64,000 nt of DNA from Brevibacterium spongiae (lineage in GTDB: Bacteria > Actinomycetota > Actinomycetes > Actinomycetales > Brevibacteriaceae): contig NZ_CP093443.1 of assembly GCF_026168515.1 (NCBI RefSeq), positions 1,922,001 to 1,986,000 of the forward strand. The letters run 5' to 3'. The translations under genes and the position numbers were made by a program. Positions 17,121 through 24,938 of the stretch are shown here, piece by piece; the stretch's first letter is position 1, and every line of letters begins with the position of its first letter. The notes under the pieces were generated by a model, which saw nothing but the letters and a program-made list of their open reading frames with translations, had not been told where the DNA came from and made no database searches.

Positions 17121-18013
17121 GATGACTCCTTTGTTTGCACAGTTCTGATGTTCTGTTGATCGGTTCTGCTGGTGGTGTCGAGGATGGAACGGTCGAGGTA
17201 GCTGCGCAGCCGCAGGGTGAAGGTCTCCTGGTCCATCACCCCGGTGAGGACTTTGATGCCGAGTCCGTCGAGCAGAGAAGTGAGCTCATCGGCCATGGCG
17301 CGGGCATCGCCTGGACGGAAGCGGCCAGCGTGTTGGCCGTCTTCGATCGTGGTCTGCACTGTCTGCGACCAGCGTTTGTAGCTTCGCGGGTAGTCAGCGA
17401 GCGTCGCGTCCTCAAGAGCCAGGCGTGTCCATGTCTGCAGCCAGATCGACCATTCTCCGCGTTCGGTTCGGCCCAGAGGCGACTGCAGCTCAAGGAGCCT
17501 CTCGAGCCTCTGCGCGGGATCGGCGATGCCGTCGAGCCACGCGATCTGCCGGTCGAAGGCGAGCTTGACCGAATAGTCCAGAGCGGCGTCGAAGAGTTCG
17601 GCCTTATTCGCGAAGTAGTAGTGAACGCTCGGCGTCGACACGCCGGAGGCTTCGGCGATGTCGGCGATGCGCACGGCGTCGAAACCGTGACGGCCGAACA
17701 GCGTCCATGCCGCTTCGACCATGGTGCGCTTCGGGGTCGCCTCTTCGGTTGCGTCGGCGGCGGACGACGGCTTCGGAGGCAGAGCGGAGACCTGGGACTC
17801 GTCCCCGAGAATCCACCGCACGGTCACGCCCGTGGCCGTTGCCAACCCGAGGAGCTCCTCGGCGGTGAAGCGACGGCGCCCGGCCAGGGCCTTGGACAGT
17901 TTCGTCTCATCGATGCCGATGGCCTCGGCGACCCGTCGTTGAGACAGGCCGCTCCAGCCGATGGCTTCCCGCGCCCGTTCCGCGCTCACTTCGGGTGGCT
18001 GATCACCGCTCAT
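17117..18013 (-). CDS. Composite XRE-TetR transcriptional regulator of the carnitine operon
   Basis: The 298-residue product joins two DNA-binding domains. Residues about 10-70 are an XRE/Cro-type helix-turn-helix (LSQRRVAEAIGIDETKLSKAL), and residues about 95-145 a TetR-type one (IADIAEASGVSTPSVHYYFANKAELF), followed by a helical ligand-binding and dimerisation region. It is the first gene of the operon and its stop overlaps the cleavage-enzyme start (ATGA). This suggests autoregulation and substrate-responsive control of carnitine breakdown. A perfect 8-bp inverted repeat lies 30 bp upstream of the start. The ligand is unknown. Confidence 0.88.
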   Translation of the reverse strand: MSGDQPPEVSAERAREAIGWSGLSQRRVAEAIGIDETKLSKALAGRRRFTAEELLGLATATGVTVRWILGDESQVSALPPKPSSAADATEEATPKRTMVEAAWTLFGRHGFDAVRIADIAEASGVSTPSVHYYFANKAELFDAALDYSVKLAFDRQIAWLDGIADPAQRLERLLELQSPLGRTERGEWSIWLQTWTRLALEDATLADYPRSYKRWSQTVQTTIEDGQHAGRFRPGDARAMADELTSLLDGLGIKVLTGVMDQETFTLRLRSYLDRSILDTTSRTDQQNIRTVQTKESS

Positions 18014-18042
18014 GGGGCGAACCTACCTGAGCCCTCCACCCA

Positions 18043-18080
18043 ATCGCAAGGCCTGATGACTGAAAATCAAAACTTGCGAT
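18043..18080. promoter_or_regulatory. Candidate operator for the XRE-TetR regulator
   Basis: ATCGCAAG (18043-18050) and CTTGCGAT (18073-18080) form a perfect inverted repeat with half-site centres 30 bp apart, about three helical turns. It lies in the 160-bp divergent region between the carnitine operon and the PLP decarboxylase gene. A weak minus-strand -35/-10 pair (TTGATT, 16 bp, TGCGAT) would overlap the proximal half-site. Confidence 0.5.
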
Positions 18081-18173
18081 CCGACTGTGTCGTCACCTGC
18101 AACCGTGCAGATGCCGTTAGTCTCGTACACGGTGGGAGACCCCCACCGCCATCGAGCCCGACGAGGAGCCCCC

Positions 18174-19547
18174 ATGACCGACAGTCTTCATTCCCGCATG
18201 CACGTCGTCTCCGACGAGACCCGCAACCTCGTGAACCTGGTGCTCGAATACTCACGTCGCCGCACCTTGGCCGAGGACACTCCGCTCGACCATCCGACCT
18301 CGGAGGCCGAACTGCGTCGCCTGGCCGGCCCCACCGTCACCGAGGAGGGACTGGGCTCCGCACGGGCGCTGGCGATCTTCGAGCACATCTTCGCCCCCGC
18401 CTGCATCTCGACCGATCACCCGAAGTACCTGTCGTTCATCCCCAGCGCCCCGACGAAGGCCGCCGTCGCCTTCGACCTCGTCGTCTCCGCCAGCGCCCTC
18501 TACGGCGGATCCTGGCTCGAAGGCGCTGGCGTCGTCCATGCGGAGAACGAAGTGCTGCGTTGGCTGGCCGGGGAATTCGGACTGCCCGAGACAGCTGGGG
18601 GAGTGTTCGTCCAGGGCGGAACCATCGGCAATCTCTCCGCCCTGGTCGCAGCCCGCAATGCCCAGAAGGAGAAGTTCGGCGACGCCCGGCCCGGTCGGTG
18701 GGTGATCGTGTGCAGCGCCGAAGCGCACTCGTCCATCGCCTCGGCCGCCGAGGTGATGGATGTCGACGTCGCCCCCGTGCCCACCGGAGACGACGGAATC
18801 CTCCGACCCGAAGGGGTGAAGGAGGCATTGGCCGAACACGGCGATGCCGTGATCGCGGTGGTGGCCACCTCGGGGACCACGAATTTCGGGACCATCGATG
18901 ACATCGCCGGGATCGCCGCGTTGAAGGAGGAGTTCGACTTCTGGCTCCACATCGACGGCGCCTACGGGCTCGCCGCGATGCTCTCGCCGCAGGCCCGGCA
19001 CAAGTTCGCCGGGGTCGAACGGGCTGATTCGCTCATCGTCGATCCTCACAAATGGCTCTTCGCCCCCTTCGACGCCTGCGCGCTGATCTACCGGGACCCG
19101 AACCTGGGACGGCGAGCGCACACGCAGAAGGCCGAGTACCTCGATACCCTCACCGATGCCCAGGACTGGAGCCCTTCGGACTTCGCCATCCAGCTGACCA
19201 GGCGACCCCGCGGTCTGCCGCTGTGGTATTCGCTGGCCAGCTACGGTGCCGAGACGTACCGGGAGGCGATCGGCCATTCGATCGACCTAGCCCGGCAGAT
19301 CGCCACGGAGATCAGGCGGCGGGAGAACCTGCGGCTCGTGCGCGAGCCCGAACTCTCCGTCGTCGTCTTCGAACGGGACGGGTGGGAGCGCAGCGACTAC
19401 GACGCCTGGTCGGATCGTCTGCTCGAGGATCAGCGGGCGTTCGTCGTGCCCAGCTCCCACGCGGGGCGGCCCAATGCACGGTTCGCGATCGTCAATCCGC
19501 TCACCACGTTCGAGGACCTCGTCGACATCCTCGACACCATGGAGTGA
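18174..19547 (+). CDS. PLP-dependent group II decarboxylase / aminotransferase-like protein
   Basis: The 457-residue product belongs to the aromatic-L-amino-acid/glutamate decarboxylase family. It shows FVQGGTIGNLSALVAAR near residue 143, the PLP-contacting HIDGAYG near residue 260, and the Schiff-base lysine in DPHKWLF near residue 289. The length suits a soluble homodimeric decarboxylase. The amino-acid substrate cannot be assigned. ATG 18174 is chosen for GAGGAG 6 nt upstream. It is divergent from the carnitine operon and may share its control region. Confidence 0.88.
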   Translation: MTDSLHSRMHVVSDETRNLVNLVLEYSRRRTLAEDTPLDHPTSEAELRRLAGPTVTEEGLGSARALAIFEHIFAPACISTDHPKYLSFIPSAPTKAAVAFDLVVSASALYGGSWLEGAGVVHAENEVLRWLAGEFGLPETAGGVFVQGGTIGNLSALVAARNAQKEKFGDARPGRWVIVCSAEAHSSIASAAEVMDVDVAPVPTGDDGILRPEGVKEALAEHGDAVIAVVATSGTTNFGTIDDIAGIAALKEEFDFWLHIDGAYGLAAMLSPQARHKFAGVERADSLIVDPHKWLFAPFDACALIYRDPNLGRRAHTQKAEYLDTLTDAQDWSPSDFAIQLTRRPRGLPLWYSLASYGAETYREAIGHSIDLARQIATEIRRRENLRLVREPELSVVVFERDGWERSDYDAWSDRLLEDQRAFVVPSSHAGRPNARFAIVNPLTTFEDLVDILDTME

Positions 19548-19604
19548 TCCGGGGCGACATCATGCTTGGTGGGACCGCTTCGGCGGCGTGATCCTCGGCG
19601 GGTT

Positions 19605-20270
19605 TCAGCTCTTCGTCTTCGGGCGGAGTTCGACGGTGAAGGTCGGCAGCAGTGCCTGAGTGATCGGGCCGATTCCCAGCGCGTAAAGGACGGTGCCGAC
19701 ACCGACGACTCCGCCCAGCGGCCAGCCGATTGCGACGACGGTGACCTCGATGCCGGTGCGAACGAGCCGGATCGACCAGCCGGTGACGCGGGCGATGCCG
19801 GTCATCAGACCGTCACGCGGTCCCGGACCGAACTGGGAGCCGATGTACATCGCCGAGGCGAGCCCGTTGAGGACGATGCCGCCGGCCATGAGTGCGATCT
19901 GCCAGCCGAGGTGCTCCGGCTCGGGCAGGAACAGGCGGGTGAGGTCGAGAAAGGGACCGATGAGCAGGGCGTTGAGGACCGTGCCGATTCCCGGCTGCTG
20001 CCGCAGGGGGATCCAGATGAGCAGCACGACGAACGAGAGCACCGTGACGACGGTGCCGAACGTCACCGGCACATGCCGCAGGACGCCGGCATTGAGCACA
20101 TCCCACGGCATCATGCCCAGGCCCGCGTTGACCATCATCGCCATCGACGCACCGAAGAGGTAGAGCCCGAGGATGAGCTGGGGGATGCGTCGCCACAACC
20201 GACCCCCGCGCAGCTGCGCGATGGGGCCGACATTGGCCAGCTGGCGTTTCGGTGTGGGTGTCGACGTCAT
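19605..20270 (-). CDS. YczE/YitT-like integral membrane protein
   Basis: The 221-residue product has about five to six hydrophobic helices and the YczE-family features LYLFGASMAMMVNAGLGMMPWDVL near the N-terminus and QFGPGPRDGLMTG near residue 150. Family members are often encoded beside PLP-dependent MocR regulators or PLP enzymes, as here between a PLP decarboxylase-like gene and yggS; their transport role, if any, is unproven. ATG 20270 is the first start that keeps the conserved core. Confidence 0.82.
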   Translation of the reverse strand: MTSTPTPKRQLANVGPIAQLRGGRLWRRIPQLILGLYLFGASMAMMVNAGLGMMPWDVLNAGVLRHVPVTFGTVVTVLSFVVLLIWIPLRQQPGIGTVLNALLIGPFLDLTRLFLPEPEHLGWQIALMAGGIVLNGLASAMYIGSQFGPGPRDGLMTGIARVTGWSIRLVRTGIEVTVVAIGWPLGGVVGVGTVLYALGIGPITQALLPTFTVELRPKTKS

Positions 20271-20452
20271 TCGGGGGTCTTCTCGTTCCTCGTAAGGCTC
20301 ATTCGTCCCCCATTGTCTCCGAGTTCTGCTCAGTCCGCACCGCGTGACCACAATCATCGGATCTCTGCTGTCATATCACCCTGGGCCGGTCGACCACGTT
20401 CACGTTGGGACCGTGCCTGCTCTGTGGGTTGGGCCGTGCCTACTATGAGGGT

Positions 20453-21232
20453 ATGGAAGACAACAGCGGACTCAGTCATGACGAACAGTATTCGACGGCC
20501 GTGACCGTCGAGGATTTCCGGGCCAACATCGCCGAGGTGGAACAGCGGATCTCGGCGGCAGTGGAGCGGGCAGGCCGCGACCGGTCCGAGATCGAACTGC
20601 TGCCGGTGAGCAAGACAGTGCCACAGGAGCGCATCCGCGCCGCTGTCGCGGCCGGGTGTCACAAACTCGGGGAGAACAAGGTCCAGGAGGCTCACCGCAA
20701 GTCCGAGGAGATGGCCGATCTCGACATCGACTGGGCGGTGATCGGACACCTGCAGTCGAACAAGGCGAAGTTCGTCGCCCAGTTCGCCGCGGAATTCCAG
20801 GCCCTCGACCGTCTCAAGGTCGCCCGTGCCCTCGACCGTCGGCTCCAGAGCGAGGGACGCAGCCTCGACGTGTATGTCCAGGTCAACACCTCTGCCGAGG
20901 AGTCGAAATTCGGTATGCCTCCCGAGGAGCTGGTCGGATTCCTCAAGGAGCTTCGTTCATTCGAAACCCTCAAAGTGCAGGGCCTGATGACCCTGGCGAT
21001 CTTCTCCTCAGATGTCGAACGCGTCCGTCCGTGCTTCCAGACGCTGCGCACACTGCGCGACCGCGCACTGGAGACCGACCCCGAGCTCATCGGTCACGGG
21101 CGGCTGTCGATGGGCATGTCCGGGGACTTCGAGGTCGCCATCGAAGAAGGCGCGAACTGCGTGCGGGTCGGACAGGCGATCTTCGGTAAGCGCGCACTGC
21201 CGGATTCCCACTACTGGCCTGAGAACGGCTGA
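20453..21232 (+). CDS. yggS: YggS family pyridoxal phosphate homeostasis protein
   Basis: YggS (PLPBP) binds pyridoxal 5'-phosphate and buffers vitamin B6 and amino-acid pools, without known enzymatic activity. The 259-residue product has the PLP-lysine segment LLPVSKTVP near residue 50, LGENKVQEA near residue 78, IGHLQSNKAK near residue 99 and the phosphate-binding SMGMSGDFEVAIEEGANCVRVGQAIFG near the C-terminus. The N-terminus is about 15 residues longer than in E. coli. GAGG precedes ATG 20453. Unlike many actinobacteria, no sepF or ftsZ is adjacent. Confidence 0.93.
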   Translation: MEDNSGLSHDEQYSTAVTVEDFRANIAEVEQRISAAVERAGRDRSEIELLPVSKTVPQERIRAAVAAGCHKLGENKVQEAHRKSEEMADLDIDWAVIGHLQSNKAKFVAQFAAEFQALDRLKVARALDRRLQSEGRSLDVYVQVNTSAEESKFGMPPEELVGFLKELRSFETLKVQGLMTLAIFSSDVERVRPCFQTLRTLRDRALETDPELIGHGRLSMGMSGDFEVAIEEGANCVRVGQAIFGKRALPDSHYWPENG

Positions 21233-21243
21233 ACGGCGAGCGC

Positions 21244-22203
21244 TTGTCGACGTCGATTCAGGCCGCCTGGTGGGTGGGCGGACTCGTCCTCGGGGTGCTG
21301 CTCGGGGCAGGAGTCCCCGGTTTCGGTTCCGCGGCGGAATGGGCGGTGACGCCCTGCCTCATCGTGCTCCTCTTCCTCACCTTCCTCGAGCTGCCCTTCG
21401 AAGCGGCGGCGAGGGCGTTCGGGAACACCCGCTTCCTGGCGATAGTAGTGGGGCTGAACTTCCTCATCGTCCCCCTCGTCGCGGCCGGACTCGTCACCGT
21501 CGTCGACCTCTCCCAGCCACTGCTGCTGCCCGTGCTCGTCGTTCTGCTGAGTCCGTGCATCGACTACGTCATCGTCTTCACGCGTGCCGCGGGCGGTGCG
21601 TTCGAAGCTCTTCTTGCCCTCACCCCTGTTCTCATGGTTGCCCAGCTGCTGTTCCTGCCCGTGGGGCTGTGGGCCGTCACCGGAGGCGAACTCTCCTCCG
21701 AACTGCCGGTCGGCCCGCTGTTGGAAGCGCTGCTGCTGTTCATCGTCATCCCTCTCGTCGCTGCGATCAGCGTGCGGGCGGTGTCGACGCGTTCTGTGCG
21801 CTGTCGTCGGGTCGTTCAGGCATCCTCGTCGCTGATGGATCCCGTGATGACTCTGACGCTGGTGGTCATCGCCGCCTCGGTGACCCCGGTGATCGGCGAT
21901 TCGATCACACAGCTGGGCACAGCAGCGCTCGTCTTCGCACTCTTCGCTCTGGTCATGTCCGCCGTTGCATGGGCGACATCGCGAGCCGCGAAGTTGGAGG
22001 CACGACTGGCCCGTGCGGCGGTGATGTCGGCAGTGACGAGGAATTCTCTCGTCATGCTCCCGATTGTGCGTGCGGCCTCCGGCGACGGAATCGGGCCGGC
22101 GACGATGGTCACGCAGACCCTCGTCGAACTGCTCTTCCTCCTCCTGCTCGTCCGAGTCCTGCCTCTCCTCACCCCCAACACTGCCGCGTCCGAAAACCGC
22201 TAG
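21244..22203 (+). CDS. ACR3/BASS-type arsenical or anion membrane carrier
   Basis: The 319-residue product has about 10 hydrophobic helices and resembles the bile acid:Na+ symporter/ACR3 arsenite-carrier superfamily. It shows TPCLIVLLFLTFLELP near residue 35, LLPVLVVLLSPCIDYVIVF near residue 97 (the membrane cysteine of ACR3 types) and SAVTRNSLVMLP near residue 265. The start is a TTG at 21244, 11 bp after yggS, preceded by a weak GGCGAG. No arsC or arsR is nearby, so an arsenite role is only a family-level guess. Confidence 0.78.
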   Translation: MSTSIQAAWWVGGLVLGVLLGAGVPGFGSAAEWAVTPCLIVLLFLTFLELPFEAAARAFGNTRFLAIVVGLNFLIVPLVAAGLVTVVDLSQPLLLPVLVVLLSPCIDYVIVFTRAAGGAFEALLALTPVLMVAQLLFLPVGLWAVTGGELSSELPVGPLLEALLLFIVIPLVAAISVRAVSTRSVRCRRVVQASSSLMDPVMTLTLVVIAASVTPVIGDSITQLGTAALVFALFALVMSAVAWATSRAAKLEARLARAAVMSAVTRNSLVMLPIVRAASGDGIGPATMVTQTLVELLFLLLLVRVLPLLTPNTAASENR

Positions 22204-22235
22204 TAATCGTCGCTGTCTGGGCCCAGAATGGAACC

Positions 22236-23687
22236 ATGCTCACAACCGACCAGTGCTATCAGGCGGTCTCGTCCCGAGACAGACGATTTGATGGGATGTT
22301 CTTCACCGCCGTGCACACCACTGGGATCTTCTGCCGTCCGTCGTGCCCGGCACGGACACCGAAGAGGGAGAACGTCGACTTCTTCGTCACCGCCGCGGCG
22401 GCTGCCGATGCGGGATTCCGCGCCTGCAAGCGATGCCGACCGGACGCCAGTCCGAATTCTCCCGAATGGGACGCCCGCGGGGATGTCGTCGCCCGCGCCG
22501 TCCGCCTCATCCGTGACGGTGCCATCGACCGCGGCGGCGTCGAGGCCGTGGCGGCACAGCTGGGCTACAGTTCCCGACAGCTGTCTCGTCTCATGCGTGA
22601 GGAACTCGGTGCCGGTCCGCTCGCTCTGGCCCGCACCGAGCGTGTCCGCACGGCCAGGACTCTCATCGAGGCCACGGCGATGCCGATGACCGATATCGCC
22701 TTTGCCGCGGGATTTGCCAGCATCCGCCAGTTCAACGACACTTTCCGAGATATGTACTCGGTGAGTCCCAGGCAGCTGCGCACAGCCGGGGGCGGCCGGC
22801 CCGGCACGGAACAGCTGGTTCTTCGGCTCGCCTATCGCCCGCCTCTCGATTTCGGCTACCTCTTGGCCTACCTTGCAGTGCGGGCAGTGCCCGGAATCGA
22901 GACCGTGGCCGACGGTGCCTACACCCGGTCGATGCGTTTGGCGCATGGGCCGGGAGTGGTCACCGTGAGGCAGGGGACAGGTGACTTCGTCGACTGTCGG
23001 CTGCGATTGGCCGATACGCGCGACCTCGGCAGCGCGGTTGCGCGTGCCCGGCGCATCCTCGACCTCGACGCCGATCCTCAAACGATCACCGAGACTGTTC
23101 GCACCGCCGGGCTCGAGACACTCATCGACAGGCACTCGGGAATCCGTTCACCGGGGCACAGCGACCCCGTCGAACTGGCCCTGAGGACGGTTCTCGGTCA
23201 GCAGATCTCGCTGGCCGCGGCACGGACCCATCTGGGCAGGCTGGTCTCCGGAAGCGGAGAGATGCTGCCCAAAGAACTCCAGGCCGACGGCGTCGACCGA
23301 GTGTTTCCGACGGCCGAAGTGATCGCGGCAGTCCCCGACGAAGAATGGTCGCTGCCATCCGCGCGGATTCGCACAATCCAGGTACTTGCGTCTGCCCTGG
23401 CCGAAGGTCGCCTCGACCTCGGTGCGGGAAGTGATAGGGACGCCGCCAGCCGGGATCTGCTCGCCCTGCCGGGGATCGGGCCGTGGAGCACCGGCTATAT
23501 CCGGATGCGTGCCCTCGGCGACCCGGACGTCTACCTCGGCTCCGATCTCGGAGTGAAGAAGGCAGTGGCAGACATCGCGGACCTGACTCCGTCAGGGGAC
23601 TGGTCGTACATCGTGGCCGCCTGCAGTCCGTGGCGTTCCTATCTCACCCATCTCCTCTGGGCAGAACATGCCAGGTCGGAACACTGA
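22236..23687 (+). CDS. alkA: Ada-AlkA fusion: methyl-sensing regulator and 3-methyladenine DNA glycosylase II
   Basis: The 483-residue protein combines an Ada N-terminal zinc domain (Cys33, Cys37, Cys64, Cys67, where C33 in FCRP is the expected methyl-phosphotriester acceptor), an AraC-type helix-turn-helix (about 85-190, ending FRDMYSVSPRQLR), and a C-terminal AlkA glycosylase. The latter has the HhH-GPD motif LPGIGPWSTGYIRMRALGDPDVY. It can thus sense phosphotriester damage, activate its own regulon and excise 3-methyladenine. The O6-methylguanine transferase domain of E. coli Ada is missing and is supplied by the next gene. ATG 22236 is the first start before the zinc domain. Confidence 0.93.
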   Translation: MLTTDQCYQAVSSRDRRFDGMFFTAVHTTGIFCRPSCPARTPKRENVDFFVTAAAAADAGFRACKRCRPDASPNSPEWDARGDVVARAVRLIRDGAIDRGGVEAVAAQLGYSSRQLSRLMREELGAGPLALARTERVRTARTLIEATAMPMTDIAFAAGFASIRQFNDTFRDMYSVSPRQLRTAGGGRPGTEQLVLRLAYRPPLDFGYLLAYLAVRAVPGIETVADGAYTRSMRLAHGPGVVTVRQGTGDFVDCRLRLADTRDLGSAVARARRILDLDADPQTITETVRTAGLETLIDRHSGIRSPGHSDPVELALRTVLGQQISLAAARTHLGRLVSGSGEMLPKELQADGVDRVFPTAEVIAAVPDEEWSLPSARIRTIQVLASALAEGRLDLGAGSDRDAASRDLLALPGIGPWSTGYIRMRALGDPDVYLGSDLGVKKAVADIADLTPSGDWSYIVAACSPWRSYLTHLLWAEHARSEH

Positions 23688-23688
23688 C

Positions 23689-23820
23689 ATGACCGGCGAC
23701 CAGACACGCATCACAGGCGACCAGGCAGACACTCCAGACGACCGGGCACACATGTCACATGACGAAACCGACTCGACTCACACAACATCCTTATCCTTGC
23801 AGAAGGGCGCGACACCATGA
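23689..23820 (+). CDS. Possible 43-residue ORF bridging alkA and ogt
   Basis: An ATG one base after the alkA stop opens a 43-codon frame that ends in a TGA overlapping the ogt start (ATGA 23817-23820). The peptide is polar, rich in D, T, H and G, with TGDQ near residues 2-5 and 9-12. Nothing in it resembles a known family. Its exact fit between two coupled repair genes suggests a translational-coupling leader, but chance is possible and codon use was not tested. Confidence 0.35.
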   Translation: MTGDQTRITGDQADTPDDRAHMSHDETDSTHTTSLSLQKGATP

Positions 23821-24410
23821 CTTCTCAGCAGACGAACCAGCAGCAGAACACGACAACCATCGAAACTCACCGGGCACCTGAGGTCGGCGCCCCACTCGAC
23901 TTGCCGATAACCTCGGCGCCGGTCTATTCGACAGTGCTCGAGACGGAGCTCGGACCGATCCTGCTGACCTCGGATGGTGTTCATCTCACCGGCCTCTACC
24001 TAGAAGTCTCCGAGGCGATTGAAGCTCGCCTGCGCAAGGCGTTCGGAGTCGACCCGACACCGGCCGACGACCTCGAAATCTTCTCCCGCACGGCAACACA
24101 GCTGGGGGAGTACTTCGCTGGTGAGCGCACCGAGTTCAACGTGCCGCTCGCCGCGCAGGGAACCGAATTCCAACGCGCGGTCTGGCGGGCTCTGACGGAG
24201 ATTCCATACGGCAGGACTGCCGGCTACGGGGAGCTCGCGGCGAACCTGGGGAGGCCGAATGCGGCGAGAGCGGTCGGCGCGGCGAACGGGAAGAATCCCA
24301 TCAGCATCATCGTCCCCTGCCACCGCGTGATCGGAGCCGACGGATCGATGACAGGCTACGCGTGGGGCGAGGCCAACAAACGTCACCTGCTCACCCTAGA
24401 AACCCCCTAG
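23817..24410 (+). CDS. ogt: Methylated-DNA--protein-cysteine methyltransferase (O6-MGMT)
   Basis: Ogt transfers methyl or alkyl groups from O6-alkylguanine to its own cysteine, a single-use reaction. In this 197-residue protein the acceptor is Cys168 in PCHRVIG. The helix-turn-helix segment [26 protein letters not shown] (about 129-154, with the arginine finger) is intact, and the N-terminal domain starts near residue 38 after a Q/N/T-rich leader of about 25 residues. An AGAAGG site lies before ATG 23817. It follows the Ada-AlkA gene, forming an alkylation-repair operon. Confidence 0.95.
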   Translation: MTSQQTNQQQNTTTIETHRAPEVGAPLDLPITSAPVYSTVLETELGPILLTSDGVHLTGLYLEVSEAIEARLRKAFGVDPTPADDLEIFSRTATQLGEYFAGERTEFNVPLAAQGTEFQRAVWRALTEIPYGRTAGYGELAANLGRPNAARAVGAANGKNPISIIVPCHRVIGADGSMTGYAWGEANKRHLLTLETP

Positions 24411-24477
24411 TTGCTACCTGACGGCGCCCCAGCACCCTGGCGCCAGGGTGTTAGGGGCCCGTCGGGTAGCAGTTAGG
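24406..24477. repeat. 72-nt near-perfect palindrome
   Basis: The element is centred at 24441/24442 on a perfect 18-bp palindrome (24433-24450). It pairs nearly along its whole length with a few G-U pairs and two single-base bulges, giving a stem of about 33 bp. It begins at the end of ogt and precedes the separate terminator hairpin at 24484. Confidence 0.75.
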
Positions 24478-24483
24478 GAAGAC

Positions 24484-24518
24484 GAAGGGCCGAGATCCTC
24501 ATCGGATCTCGGCCCTTC
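24484..24518. terminator. Bidirectional terminator between ogt and tRNA-Ala(GGC)
   Basis: A perfect 15-bp stem (24484-24498 with 24504-24518) and 5-nt loop lies at the 3' ends of both the plus-strand ogt and the minus-strand tRNA. Confidence 0.8.
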
Positions 24519-24523
24519 AGCGG

Positions 24524-24596
24524 TGGAGGTAAGGGGATTCGAACCCCTGACCTTCTCCATGCCATGGAGACGCGCTACCAACTGCGCCATACCCCC
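24524..24596 (-). tRNA. tRNA-Ala (anticodon GGC)
   Basis: Read on the minus strand, the 73-nt cloverleaf has acceptor GGGGGTA/TACCTCC with the alanine-specific G3-U70 pair, anticodon stem TCTCC/GGAGA with loop ATGGCAT, and T arm AGGGG/CCCCT. CCA is not encoded. Confidence 0.97.
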
Positions 24597-24609
24597 GCTT
24601 GCCTGAACC

Positions 24610-24638
24610 ATATTACCCAGGTGCGGGTGTCTGGCCAA
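24610..24638 (-). promoter_or_regulatory. Promoter of tRNA-Ala(GGC)
   Basis: On the minus strand TTGGCC (24638-24633) and TAATAT (24615-24610) are separated by 17 bp and end 13 bp before the mature tRNA. Confidence 0.65.
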
Positions 24639-24710
24639 ATCGGGTGCAGGTGACGCTCGACACAGTGGCAGATGGGTGGCTCGAGCGTGTCAGGCTCGAG
24701 CCACCGATGG

Positions 24711-24938
24711 TCAGATAAAGGGCCTGACCTGGCTGAGGTAGCGCAGGATGTCGCGCTCGCGCAGTTCGCGCGCCCGCTGTTCTGCGGCATGAGCCTGCAG
24801 GCGTGCTGCCCTTCTGCGAGCGGTCTTCTGCTCGCGGGTCTTTGTGATCGTGGCCGGGCGGCGTGCCCACCGGATGAGCTTCATTCCGGTGCTCAGGGCC
24901 CAGCGGCGCGGATAGGTGGACTGAAATGCGGTGGACAC
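24711..24938 (-). CDS. Small basic hypothetical protein
   Basis: The 75-residue product is very basic, with a long arginine- and alanine-rich predicted helix (REQKTARRRAARLQAHAA near residues 37-54) ending in LRYLSQVRPFI. GTG 24938 is preferred because GAGGA lies 6 nt upstream; ATG 24884 would give a 57-residue form. Similar small basic proteins occur in actinobacteria without assigned function. RNA, DNA or membrane-surface binding would fit the composition but is only inference. Confidence 0.6.
   Translation of the reverse strand: MSTAFQSTYPRRWALSTGMKLIRWARRPATITKTREQKTARRRAARLQAHAAEQRARELRERDILRYLSQVRPFI

Noticed and set aside
21012-22235. N-terminal extension of Ada-AlkA to 891 residues
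   Set aside because: The upstream part overlaps yggS and the carrier gene in another frame and is low-complexity. The Ada zinc domain begins right after ATG 22236.
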